From Balanoglossus misakiensis (lineage: Eukaryota; Hemichordata), in the NCBI GenBank assembly GCA_040954595.2, contig CM082597.2, forward strand, positions 3,968,001-4,032,000: 64,000 nt of DNA, written 5' to 3'. The position numbers and the translations under genes were made by a program. The number at the start of each line of letters is the position of its first letter. Positions within the stretch are counted from its first letter, which is position 1. This document shows, piece by piece, positions 1 to 11,832 of the stretch. Below the pieces are notes generated by a model. That model searched no databases, was not told the origin of the DNA, and saw only the letters and a list, made by a program, of their open reading frames with translations.

Positions 1-120
1 CAACGTACAATAACTGGGAGAAGTTACATATGTGCAGTTCTATCCAACCCTACCAACGCACATATACATACACATAAGCGCAAGAATTTAAAATATAGAT
101 AACAAAGATATTTTTTTAAG

Positions 121-2103
121 GGTTTGGTGGAACTTAGTGAGGCTGATGTTATCGAAATCGCAGAGACAATCTTCGGCGTAGCAGATACCAACGGTGAGAT
201 TAACGGCTAGTTATATTTTTCGAAACAGCCAAACGACGAAACATGGACATTTTAAACATACCATGCATGGTTAGTTTCTACATATTTGCAGCGAGACTTG
301 CAAGAGTGATGTACAGAGTATTATTGATAATACATGGATTATTTTGTAGTTTTTTTACGAAACATACAATTTTGTTATTAAATAACCCTGGTAGTTTCCA
401 TTGTGTACTGTAAGATACTCTAATAATGCAAAAATTGAAAAAGAGAAAAACATTATTTTCAGGCTGCGAAGCACCAGACGAAATGCGATGTGTATCAGAC
501 TGTGGAATTGAATGTCGGAAATTCCTCGACTGTCGCGACCAACTCTGCTCCGTTTGTTTCACTCCTTACGAAAGAGCCAAGTGTGTGCATGCCGATAAAT
601 TAGTGGACAGTATGGAAACAGGTAGGATATATGATGTTCTGAGCAAAGTATATAAATCTATGTAGTTCCAGAAGGTAGTCAAATTATAAAATGGTTAAAA
701 TGGGCGACCAATTGCACAAGGAGTCATAGTGCTAAACCATATCCAGGAAGACCGACGGGAATACAGATTGTGTATTTATACACATAAAAGTAGCACATGT
801 GCAGTTCAGGCGAACTTTCAGTTTCTTGTAAAGTTATCTTCAACGCTGGAAGTCCGACAAGCAGTTTCAATCTTACCATGTATAAGGCTAATTGTTTTAT
901 ATATTCGTTTACTTACACTGTAACATACAGCGTATATGATGTCTGTTCTTTTATAGGAGTGATTGACTTTGAAGGAGCTTCGGTTGTTACAAAGTTTATG
1001 GCTTCTATGCCATTTTCCCAAGCCAGCTGTAAGTATCATGGTTTGCAGCCAGCCTGGATTTGTTCCATATCTTGCTCGGGCATTGGCTAAGGCTACGTTT
1101 TTACGAACAGTGGAGCCTCGCAATAACGATGACGCACGAGTCTGGTCATCAAATCACATATACCCCGACCACTATCATCATAAGCATCGTCATCGATGCT
1201 TTCCTTTAGTTACAAAGCAAGCAAGGGTACCCTGAAGTCTGAAACGATGCAAATAATGCCCATGACACATGTATCTTGATTTGTTATGTCACTAGTTTGT
1301 GCAGATGGAAGATTTGTCTGCGATGAAGTTGAAGATGGGTGTGTGGCGTTTGAGAACATCTGTGATGATCACAATCCAATGGACTGTGTGTGTGATCTTG
1401 GGACAGCTCACCGAATTGCCAGTTTCATTCTACGCTCACGTAAGTATTACAACTACGATCTATCACATGCCACAGTAGGCCTATAGGTAGAAGCTTTTCA
1501 AAGTAAAGCCAAACAGTTAATATTTATTAGGAGTAAAAACCTTTTATCCAGTGATTTTGTTTTATCTAATTCCCGAATAAAACTAATAAACAGCCTGTAA
1601 TTTACATATACATTACCACACTGCCGGCATTTAAGTGTTCCCGCTGTTCAGGAGACTCTGCCAATCAATGCATTCATGTCATCAAAGTAAACTGGTAAAG
1701 ATGATAAAAAGTAACGATACCTCGTTCAACACGATCTAATACAAAGTAACAACCACGTTGTTTGCAATGATGTACATTGTAGCAGTTACACTACAGTGCA
1801 ATACAAAGTAACAACCACATTGTTTTCAATGATGTACATTGTAGCAGTTACACTACAGTGTAACACAAAGTAACAACCACATTGTTTGCAATGATGTACA
1901 TTGTAGCAGTTATACTACAGTGTAATACAAAGTAACAACCACATTGTTTGCAATGATGTACATTGTACCAAAAATTACCTTCTGTGTCTACTGTGACTTA
2001 GTAGCAACTTCTATAGTATGGGAACCATACAGACAGATGGCACAACACTCATCTTTGCATTCTTTTTATTTGATTTTTTATAGACAAGTTATTCAGAGAG
2101 TAG
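121..2103 (+). CDS. Cysteine-rich protein, 3' part of a gene (5' end outside the window)
   Basis: Five exons join with consistent phase 1 junctions: 121-193, 463-621, 957-1028, 1305-1439 and 2084-2103, each bounded by AG and GT(A/G)(A/G)G-type signals. The reading frame ends at TAG 2101-2103, and an AATAAA at 2563-2568 fits the polyadenylation site. The visible 152 or so residues are acidic and rich in cysteine. Exon 463-621 carries closely spaced Cys (for example CRDQLCSVCF), and exon 1305-1439 has another cluster (NICDDHNPMDCVCD). The first exon ends FGVADTNG, weakly reminiscent of a calcium-binding loop, but this is not decisive. I do not recognise the family. Disulfide-type cysteine spacing suggests an extracellular or secreted protein, which is inference. 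The gene converges tail-to-tail with OXSM; about 300 bp separate its poly(A) signal from the OXSM stop. The N-terminus and any signal peptide lie upstream of the window. Confidence 0.6.
1738..1974. repeat. Minisatellite, about 3.9 copies of a 62-bp unit
   Basis: The start of the unit (ACAAAGTAACAACCAC) recurs at 1741, 1803, 1865 and 1927, giving a constant 62-bp period. Units differ by only a few substitutions, so the array is young. It lies in the last intron of the cysteine-rich gene. Confidence 0.9.
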
Positions 2104-2562
2104 CAGGCTGTTGAAGTTGTCATTCAAGAAGTCCACAATGACAACTATACCCACCATTGTGGTTTCATCAGCTGCTCATGTCTGCATGATGAAAGACATA
2201 ATTATAGAAAAGCATTTGTTTCGTTTCACTTTTTTATTCACTAAATGCATGATGATAATGTCAAGATTATTTCCTTGACTTTTTCCAACAATATACATTC
2301 ATCATACCATGTATTATTACCAGCTTAATGTATACTCTCACAAATGATAATGTGTTTGATTTCAACTATTAGACTAACAACACTTGCCTTATATATGAGC
2401 ATAGACAGTAGAGACTGACTATTGCCTATATAAGGAACATAACTTGACGTTGTTGTCATTTAGTCTATAGTTTCTCCATAGGTATACAACATAATACTGT
2501 ACATGAATTTTCTTTTATGGATTGTCTGTACATTTCGTCGAATTCTATTGTAGTACAATCGA

Positions 2563-2568
2563 AATAAA
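2563..2568 (+). terminator. Polyadenylation signal of the cysteine-rich gene
   Basis: AATAAA about 460 bp after the TAG at 2101-2103 on the same strand. No gene lies between, so this is the likely 3' end of that transcript. Confidence 0.5.
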
Positions 2569-2877
2569 TCATACATATTAAAGCCCCATAAGAAGGATTA
2601 ATGTATTGTGTTTACAATGCCTTGAAATCAAAAACCAACTTAAGTTATCATGACATTTTAAAGTATCACACTACAGACCAGCAACTCCAACATGAATCAA
2701 CTTGTTCAATAGAGATTCAGACTCCATAGTTTCTGCTTGCAATATGTGTACAACACCTTGTTAAAACCCATTTTAACCATATCCTATCTATCAAAAAAAA
2801 AACGTAAACTGCAAAAAGTTTCCAGAATCAAATGTTTCAGTCCACATCATCATACACTGCTTATATTTAAAGACACG

Positions 2878-5800
2878 TCATATACTGCTTATACATAAGG
2901 ATGCATTTGTCCCTCCAAAACCAAAGCTGTTAGTTAGAGCAACTTTTCTTCCACATTGGGGCACTGTCCATGGTTGAGATTCACAAGGAACATAGTTGAG
3001 GTCAAAATCATCCGTTGTTTCTGTAAGGTTTAGTGTCGGTGGTAATATGCCCTGTAGATGAGACATATGAACGAAATTATTACATGCACAACCTCACAAA
3101 TGCTAGTTCATATTCAAACCAATTTTCCAAGAGGCATTGCTGATAAGTAAACATTTCCTTGGGATTTTCATACGACACTTTAGGAATGTACTGGCCATGC
3201 TGCAACATATCTTTACAACATTCGTGGCAGTTGAACCCATTCCAAATATCAGTGCATTGCTTGCTCAAAAATTTATGCTGGTTCCCTAGCCATCAACTCA
3301 CCGTGTGGCAAGCCATCATAGTGAATGCAGCTTCCAGGGCCCCAGCAGCACCAAGTAAATGTCCAGTAGCACCTTTGGTAGAGGAGACTGCTAGATTCTG
3401 GCTGTGTTCACCAAATACTGTCTTAACTGCTCTGTTTTCTATTGCGTCTCCTGGAATTATAATAGTTTGCAATGAATGGGATGGGATGTACGAGAGGTTT
3501 AATCACACGTCAAATTTCAGTATTTTCTCTAATACATTCATGTTAAGTTACTGACTCTCTCTCTCCCTCTCTTTCCCTCTTACACACACACACACACACA
3601 CAGCTCTACATGATGAAAAAGCTAGCTGCGTCTAACTACAAACGGACAACAATCAACAAGAAGACAATAACTGTACATTACTAGTTGTGCATTACAAAAT
3701 TCTGCTATTTACAGGAAATCTAATTTTAATGCTGAGCGATGTTCTGGACGAGCACAACATACAATGCTCTCTGCTACAAGTGCACATGCCCGCATCACCT
3801 GTATTTGTACTACAGGTAACGCCAGTTGCTGTATAATAATACATTGTTACCCAGTGGAGTTGATGTGGCATGTGCATTGACATATGTTATGTCTTCTCTG
3901 TTCACACCACTATCTCTCATGGCTTGCTGCATACATCTTATTGCCCCATTCCCATCCTCACTTGGGGCAGTCATGTGACTTGCATCACCTGTTGTCATGG
4001 AAACAAAGCCAGAAATGTAAATCTTTGGCCAATCTAATTTAGACGAAAAAATGTGAACATTAATGCAATACTTGAGATGTTGGCTTTGGATCTGTTCTGA
4101 AGTGCAATATGTATACACAAAAGAATTTTTTTTCTTATCCTAGTACCAACCTGACAGGCCATATCCCAAGATTTCTGCATACATACTGGCTCCCCTGCTG
4201 ATTGCATGGTTGTATTCCTGTGGAAAAAAAAAGTTATCTGAGCTCCATAGTTGTTAGACATTGCTTGAATTCAGATAACAACTAATAACTACTATACTAT
4301 TCTTAGCCCATATTAAGTTAAAAATAATTTATTTCACGAAATATCTATTTACAATTATCTTTTCAATTTCCTGTAATTTGAGACTTCGATTTACATCTCT
4401 GTCGCATTAGCTTATTTAATACTCTCCCTATGATATTCTTTCTTGATGATATTTATTAACCTGTTAATCACCATGGTTCGCCCCAACTCCATTGTTTCAA
4501 TGGACCTTTATACTGGCAAATGGGGGTAAAAGGGTTAAATGTATGTTAAGTTTTTCTCGGTATATTAAATTCAATCAATGTATAAAATAATAAACCATGA
4601 ATAATTCGAACGCCATTTTCCTGTTGGAATATGGCCAAGAATGCATATTAATTTTACACATATCATATTTTCATATGTTTGTACACGCTCACCTCCAGTA
4701 CAACTACGACAGCGCCCTCACCCATCACAAATCCATCTCTATCCGGATGGAATGGTCTTGACGCTTTCTCTGGACATTCATTGAACTGTGTACTCAATGC
4801 TCTTGCTCTAAAAAGCAACAACAAATTTGATGATGCAAAATTATTATATATTTTTCGCTTGGGATAAATCAATTACATGTACTTTCTTTGACCCTACAGA
4901 AATGCTCTAGGCAATATACTTGCCCCTGTAAGCACAGAACATTTATCAAATACTTCAAACATTAGCATACCTCCCATTTCAGATTTTTTATGGGATCAAA
5001 AATCAAAAACAGGATTCACCTGCAAAATCCTGCCATGGCTAGGGGGTTAATGGAGGCTTCAGTTCCCCCGGCAACCATGACATCGGCATCTCCATTCCTT
5101 ACAAATCTCATGGCGTCTCCCAACGCATGGCATCCAGTGGTGCATGCGGTGGATACAGCATGGTTTGGCCCCTGTAGACACAGAAAAAAATAAATCCTAG
5201 AAATTGACATCAATACTTTGGGTTGCCATGTGAACAGACCGAGATCTATGGTGCTGCCTAAATCTCTCATAGAGGAGCGAGTATGTGCAGCTATACAGAC
5301 CCAACATTTACATTACAATAAGTATAACATTTTCAAAAGAAAATGAGTTTCTTACCATCAGTTTGTGTTTGATACTGATGTGGCCAGCTGCCATGTTCAC
5401 AAGAATTCTTGGCACAAAGTATGGACTGACTTTGTTGTAACCCTGTTGATATAAAATATATTTCATAAAAAGTATGGTTGGCAGAATTACCTCACAAGAG
5501 GTGGTTTCACATGACTTGTGTTTCTATACTTTTTTCAACAAACTAATGTTGTAAAATTTGAAAATTCAATCGAGGTAGGAAGACTGACAAAACAGGATTG
5601 AAAATATCTTTTACCATTTTACCTTAGTCCTCAGCGCAATCCCGGAATCCACTATTTCATTCAGTCCAACCATTCCCATGCCAACTGCTACACCCTGAGA
5701 ATGGAGCAACTCCAATAAACATGGGTATCAGGACAGCTGCCCCCTGGGTATTTAACATCCACATGTTCCCAAACTTACCAATGGGGGAGGTGTGTGGTGG

Positions 5801-6605
5801 ATGAATGTCCAGGGGGTGTATGTCCTAGAACCAATAAAAGTGGCACAGAGCAAAAATACCATACTTGGCAACTTACTGTTCTGTGTTGATCCTCTTCATT
5901 GTCTGGTGCCCACTTTGCTTGAGCGAGGGACTCCTCTGTGGCTGCCAGAGCGAATACAGTGGCTTCTGACATGCTACGTTGTTGCTGTGAAATGAGAAAG
6001 CCTTGAGTAAGACACACAGCCATATACATGCACAGACGCATGAATATAATTCAAGGGTACACTCTAAGGAGGACTCAATACTTATGGCTTATTATACAGA
6101 TATCCAGGGGGGTCACTATCTTGACACCATTCTATGACACACGTACCGATTTTGAGACATACTTCTCAGCTATGAACTCCCCCTCACTGTCTCCACGTGG
6201 AACATGTCCAGCTGTTTGGAAACAGAAATGAAACACACAGTAATTGACAGTGTAATTCCTTCAATACTATTCCAAAGATGAAACAATGCCGAAAATGTTG
6301 ACTTCAAGATTCACAATTGAAGCTGAAAAGAAACTGAATTTTCCATTCTGGTGTAACTTACCAACTTTAGAAGGTATTGAGTCATATCCTTCACCTTTGA
6401 TTCTGGTAATTCCACTGTGACCCTGAATCAATCTGTTCCATGCGTGTTGTGTTCCCACTCCAAGTGGACATACAATACCTAAGTGTTAGGAACAATACAT
6501 AAGGCCGAAGTTGAAAATTGGTGAAAGATGATTTTTTGTAAGTTTATGTGTCTATCTATCAGGAAAATTAAAATCAAATCATCATCATCATCATCATCAT
6601 CATCG

Positions 6606-6658
<53 letters not shown>

Positions 6659-7134
6659 AATCTGATCATCATCATCGTCATCTCGAACTGTGGCCCAGCA
6701 GTGGAGACACATATTCGAAATACTGATGTGTCGTGTGTAATGCATTAAGTGGTCAATTAGTTGTCAATGACCAACACACACCATATCAAAGCTGGGCGGG
6801 GTCGAGGCCCAGGCCAGGAAAGTGGGCGTGGCACGTCATGTTAGTGTTGGACAGCAAACGTCGCCCGCTCATTAGCTGCAGTACGGTAACTCCAGCTTTT
6901 GCCCGGAGTTGGGGATCCGTCGTCTACCCCTAACACCAGGCTACTGTCACCGTGATCAAGCAAAGCCTCGACCTTGGCCGTCGGTACGGAGCTGGGGACA
7001 TGTGTACATAATGTGTAGTATGTACTGTACATGGACTTACCTATGCCCGTAACTACAACACGTCGTCGACTACTCTCCGAATAGAGTCTTCGAATGATTT
7101 TTGTATGAAGACGTATCCGGCTAAATATTTTCAT
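2878..7134 (-). CDS. OXSM: Mitochondrial 3-oxoacyl-ACP synthase (beta-ketoacyl synthase), complete, 12 exons
   Basis: Condensing enzyme of mitochondrial type II fatty acid synthesis; it elongates acyl-ACP with malonyl-ACP, including the octanoyl precursor of lipoate. Exons (minus strand): 7134-7041, 6478-6362, 6211-6147, 5984-5877, 5694-5623, 5442-5356, 5171-5020, 4807-4693, 4217-4151, 3988-3851, 3450-3302, 3051-2878. Phases all agree and give 445 residues, close to the usual animal length of about 460. The thiolase-fold active site is intact: nucleophile Cys191 in STACTTG, His332 in [10 protein letters not shown], and Lys364 and His369 in [13 protein letters not shown]. The C-terminus has the conserved [10 protein letters not shown]. 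The N-terminus is rich in Arg and Lys and lacks acidic residues, as expected for a mitochondrial presequence. An in-frame ATG at 7179 would add 15 residues. I chose 7134 because it starts the basic amphipathic segment, but either could be used. There are no frameshifts or stops. Confidence 0.95.
3581..3602. repeat. (CA)n microsatellite
   Basis: About 11 CA units preceded by a TCTC-rich tract, inside an OXSM intron. Confidence 0.85.
4456..4539. mobile_element. Short MITE-like element, family 1 (copy 1, degenerate)
   Basis: An 84-bp sequence starting TTAACCTGTTAATCACC and ending GGGGGTAAAAGGGTTAA. It shares its centre (CCATTGTTTCAATGG) and ends with the elements at 47549, 49299 and 50755. The TTAA at both ends suggests a TTAA target site. 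It lies in an OXSM intron. Confidence 0.6.
6572..6677. repeat. (ATC)n trinucleotide microsatellite
   Basis: Almost uninterrupted ATC/TCA repeats with two short breaks, in an OXSM intron. The reverse strand reads as poly-Met or poly-Asp, so apparent reading frames here are repeat artefacts. Confidence 0.9.
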
Positions 7135-7452
7135 GTTTCTCAACGAGTTAGGAAGACTATTAGCGATTAATAGCGTCACGATCGCGGCGTTTTCAAAACC
7201 TTCCTTTCATCATTCATGTACGCCGCCATGTTGGGACTGCAATGTTGTGTTGTACCCTTTTACGGCTCCTGTGTGCGACGAGAATATTATGATACATCAG
7301 AATGATCAGATGCATTTATTTTTATAACAACCATTTAGTTACTACTCACAGCTGCTAGGAAACAATAAAACTCGACTAGGTGGGATTTTTGATGGTGAAA
7401 TATAAGTTGCTTGCAAATTCGTCGTAATATGCTGATTGCCGTAATGTAATGC

Positions 7453-7587
7453 TTATTCTAACCGAGTTAAGTGGTCTAAGAATGACCAGTCAGGAGTGTT
7501 ATATTTCAACACCTTCATCACTAAGGATGCTGGACTGATGAAGACAACCAGTTCATCTCCATCTCTCTTCGACATTTCCCATTCCGA
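7453..7587 (-). CDS. Possible 3'-terminal coding exon of an unidentified gene
   Basis: A 44-codon open frame that follows a candidate acceptor (AATCTGTCAG) and ends LDHLTRLE then TAA. Its codon use looks protein-like (EWEMSKRDGDELVVFISP at the start), unlike the AT-rich random frames nearby. A minus-strand AATAAA at 7322-7317 would end the transcript just upstream of OXSM on the same strand. I could not find convincing upstream exons between 7.6 and 11.8 kb, and I do not recognise the peptide. It could be a remnant or chance. Low confidence. Confidence 0.3.
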   Translation of the reverse strand, partial: SEWEMSKRDGDELVVFISPASLVMKVLKYNTPDWSFLDHLTRLE

Positions 7588-7850
7588 CTGACAGATTATT
7601 TGACCAGAGAAGGTAAGATGCATTGAACAATGTGTTGTGACATCTTGCAATTCTCAGCATTCTGTAAATATTATGTTGACAAACTGCAAGAGAACACATC
7701 TCTCTTTTCTTTCTCTTTTCTTAAAAAATTCCATACCATACAATATTAAGCTTGCAAGCAAGTTTTTTTGCAAATGATAAAATCTATAATGTTCTGTTAC
7801 AATAAAAAGATGCAGCTAAATTCTCTCAAACTTCATCATTTCATCTTTTA

Positions 7851-7935
7851 ATAAATATTTCTTGGGAATATAAAATATGTATATTTTATTCAAGAACGTA
7901 AGTTTTATATATTCCAAGAAATTTCCTTTATTAAA
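7851..7935. repeat. Imperfect inverted repeat (hairpin)
   Basis: Left arm ATTTCTTGGGAATATAAAA and right arm TTTTATATATTCCAAGAAAT are near-complementary around a short AT-rich loop. Probably a foldback element remnant. Confidence 0.6.
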
Positions 7936-10921
7936 TAATATCTGAATTTACCAAAAAGGCAACCACTTAGAGTTATTATAATCACACGCAGTCTGCCAAA
8001 GGCAATATATCATTAATGTAACACTTAAAGCCGGATGCCTTAATCGTCTTGTGATCAGCAAATGGTCACAGTCATATTTGATTTATGTACACGCATTGAT
8101 CTGTGACATTTACTGAGAGACACCGGTGATAATCGTGAATCGTGTTCTGCTGCTGGGCTTAAATTGTTTGCCTGTGACTCATTCAATAATGAGGAAAAAT
8201 TACTGAAATGTGCCAAATTGATGTGTATCTAATATATCAAGATATACATGTATATACATACAATATGTATATATGTATATGCATTTATACATATACACAC
8301 ACTATCACACACACACATACAGCTACCCCCCCCCCCAGAAACTATGAATTACACATATAGTAAACTTTATATATATTTATATAAAATACATATATAAAGT
8401 TTACTATATATGGACATATATTATATACGAATATATAAAGATATATACACATACATGTATATATAATATATGTATATATGTATATGCATTTATATATATA
8501 TAGACACACACTCACACACAACTATCCCTCCAGCCCCCACCCCCAGAAACTATGTTGAATTACACATGTATTCACTATATGGTTTTCAGTTTTATATACA
8601 GTACTTCCCAAACCACTCAGAGTACACAGTTACCCAGGCAATTTTAAAAAGTCTGACTTTGATAAAAGAAGTAAAAAGATATATTAATCATATATTGGTC
8701 ACATTACTGCAAAGTTGACTATGTAATTACCTGGTATTACCTGGATATGTTCCCAAAATTTAGTTGCTAGGAATCAAATTAGATTCAAATGGTTACCAGG
8801 GAACAAATGTGTACATGCATTAACATTACTGTTTGCCTAGGCTACAAAATCCATCAATATATATATTTAATTATTTGTGAAATATGAAACAGTTGCCATT
8901 TTCTCAGCAGCAGAAAACGTGATCAAAGATCACAGGTACGTGTGACAGAGCACAACATTTCCAGACAGCACTTAAAGGTTACCCAGCAGCTGAAAGTATT
9001 TTCCCTTTAGGAGAATAATCCACTGCCCTGTTGCCTTCCTGTTTCTGAACAAAACGCAAGGATCTGTTGAACTCTCGGGCACAGAACAGTTGTATTTATC
9101 AGTGGATTTCTGAATAGATCTCAGTATGCATATTATATAGGGTTAGATTTCTATTCAATATGCTGAATACTATATTATTCACATTTTTTCATTCCTGAGT
9201 TCCTGACAACATATTAAATATAAAACCAAATTTACTCATAAATATACCCATAGCTATAGGTGATCATGCTTGAATGAACTTAGGTATTAGGGGTGGCAAT
9301 CAGGTAAAATTTACTGCATGCCCAGATTAACTGTAGATTAGTATGAACCTTTGACATTTCCAGAGCATTTATACTTCTCAGTGGATGGTAATTTTCATGA
9401 ACCGTTAGTAAGGAATTAAATCTGTGTAGTGTGTGTGTGCTTTGCTGTTTTATCAAGATATCACTCTAGACTACAGATTTTTATTTTTACTGGGGGATTA
9501 TGCACATATCAATATGAGTTATATGAATCCCACAAAAATGCAATTGCTTCATAGAAACAGGCGTGTGCAATGCATAGTGTGTTAAACTAGTGTACATCAG
9601 GCAATTTCTAGAACCAGCTCTTTTATTGATGCAGATGTTATTACCAGATTTTCTGTCAATTAGCCTGATTAGGTAATTAGCTCCACTCAATATAACATTA
9701 TTGACAGTTTGAATGTAGGTGACACCTTTTTCAACAAGGCATGTTTTCACACATTTGTGTTAATTCACAATGTGTGAAAAGAAAATTGCTCCAGTCTGAT
9801 ATGCATGTACACATAACCTACAGAGTAATATTCAAATATTTATTCGTCCCTTGATGACAATAAATAGGGCAAAATATCAGTATTCAGTACCACCTTTACT
9901 CACTCCAGCAATATTATATGCCAATTCCTTTACGGTTATTGGGTGGATTATTGATGCCTGCAAATATTAAAGTTGGCAAAATTTATGAAATCATGGTTGA
10001 AAATGTTCAAATGTTACAGCACATTACGACAGAAAAAATGTGATGTTCAAAGTATTAAGCACAATCATTCACAATACAGTTCAAACTATGTATGTGTGTG
10101 TGTGTGCAGTATCTGTGCTTTTGTAATCATGAGTGCTCCCAAAGAGTTGATCCTTCATCCTGCTTGATGGCCATTTGTACACTCTGATTGATGTGCTGTA
10201 CGTATCTAAATTGAAGAGGAACCCAGGCCTTGTCAGTGGATCGATTAAGATACAAAGCTTGAAAAATGCATTAGTGGCTGATAGCCAGGTGCTAATCCTG
10301 ACATGTCCGTGCGAATGTATCGACTGGGAATTACCTGATTCTGTTTTTCACGAGAACTTGACTTTGTCCATTTCTCATGAATTCAAAACGTGTCTGAAAT
10401 GTCACAGAACGCCTCCCCCTTCCCAAATGTAGACTTGAGATAAAATTTACTTTTGAGGAAATACTGTGCATTTCCGTGCCATCTGTTTCATTCCCAAGCC
10501 AATGGTATTTTAGTAAACAGCTGTGTCCACTACTACACATAAGATATTGTGCATTTCATGGTTGTTTCCAGGAAACCAGTTAGAAGTAAATTTGCATTTC
10601 ATGATTGATCACCGACTTGCTTCCACAATCCACCCTCTTTAAGATCATGCCATAAAACTCGTAGGAGTGAATTTTTCATTTGTTTGTATTTCATTGTATG
10701 TCTGAAAAATATTGACAGCGAGGTTGTTTGGTTGAGAAAAAATGCATAAGTAGAAAGAAAGATTGAGACAATCCTATTCTCTGCTTGTCAATGTAAAACT
10801 AACCTACTTGTACTACATGTACATGTATGACCATTACAAGGTTTAGAATCCTTTAGCAGTGATAGATGTGCTACAATGAAAATGGTTTGAGCTGCACAGA
10901 AGAAATGTACTGACTATTGAT

Positions 10922-11038
10922 AAGGAAAAAATAATTGTATAAATTGTTGCTAGTTTTCAGTTGAAAAGAAACAATTATTGTATAAATTGTTGCTAGTCTT
11001 CAGTTGAAAAGAAACAATTATTGTATAAATTGTTGCAA
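10922..11038. repeat. Tandem repeat, about 57-bp unit, just over 2 copies
   Basis: ATTGTATAAATTGTTGC recurs three times, separated by near-identical CAGTTGAAAAGAAACA-containing spacers. Confidence 0.85.
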
Positions 11039-11832
11039 GTCTAACAAAGGGTGATACATTCTTATCACTAAAGTATTCATTACGGTCTAGACCACAGGTG
11101 GCTTTTCATTTTCATTCTAGTGAAGGTGGTAAGAATTCCAGACTCAGCAACAGAGCAAGATTTGAAAGGCTTAGAAATATTTACTGTTCTCATATTCATT
11201 CTGTTTTGCAGGTTGTGCGTGGATAGATCAGACCTCCACTAATATGAACAGGACATGAATGTGTGCTGCACCGACCGGCCTTCCTGAAGAAATATAATCA
11301 CATTTTGAGTGGGTGAAGCTTGACTGAGTCTTACAATATACTCACCGAGTTTTTATCCCATCATCACAGAACAAGTATTGCGTACTTTGAAATGCTTTAT
11401 ATGAATAATACAGTCCTTCTGATGTTATCGGATATTTTGCTGCATTTAATATTTATTGATATTTGAATAGCTTGGATCATTCCCGGACACCTGGCAGTGT
11501 GTGCTTTACTGCAAAACTGAAGGTCAACATTACAACGAATAAGTGTGCCTGTCTGGTCAGCCATTGACTCATTGATCTGCTGTACAGAAAACTTGACGCA
11601 GTGAGTAATTGATTGTTCCTGCAGTTGAAGCTGGACGGAATCAGAGAAGTTAATCGATAATCGGAAATACAACACTGCTTTCTATGCCTTATTTGCTTTA
11701 TGTTAGTTTTAACAAAGAAGAGGTCGACTGCCCGAGCTGTTATTTCTTTTAAAAAGCCAAACAGGCAACAAACTGACAAAGTGACACACATAATCTTCAA
11801 GTTTACTTGTAGCATTCTTTGGATATGCTTTG

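Larger units (their letters stand above)
7588..11832. other. Gene-poor AT-rich stretch between OXSM and the FAM234-like gene
   Basis: No coding exon that I can support. It holds an imperfect foldback (7851-7935), TA-rich simple sequence with a palindrome (8225-8500) and a short tandem repeat (10922-11038). The promoter and any 5' untranslated exon of the FAM234-like gene should lie near its right end, but I see no unambiguous element. Confidence 0.6.

Noticed and set aside
1738-1974. Regular repeats considered as a CRISPR-like array
   Set aside because: Units are contiguous 62-bp tandem copies without unique spacers, and the DNA is eukaryotic.
6479-6745. Frame rich in Asp and Met runs
   Set aside because: Artefact of the (ATC)n microsatellite in an OXSM intron.
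9487-9750. 87-codon minus-strand frame considered as an exon upstream of 7587
   Set aside because: Its possible acceptor is purine-rich, codons are AT-driven, and no phase-compatible link was found.
10331-10540. Minus-strand frame with an Arg-rich segment
   Set aside because: No pyrimidine tract before it, and both strands look equally open.
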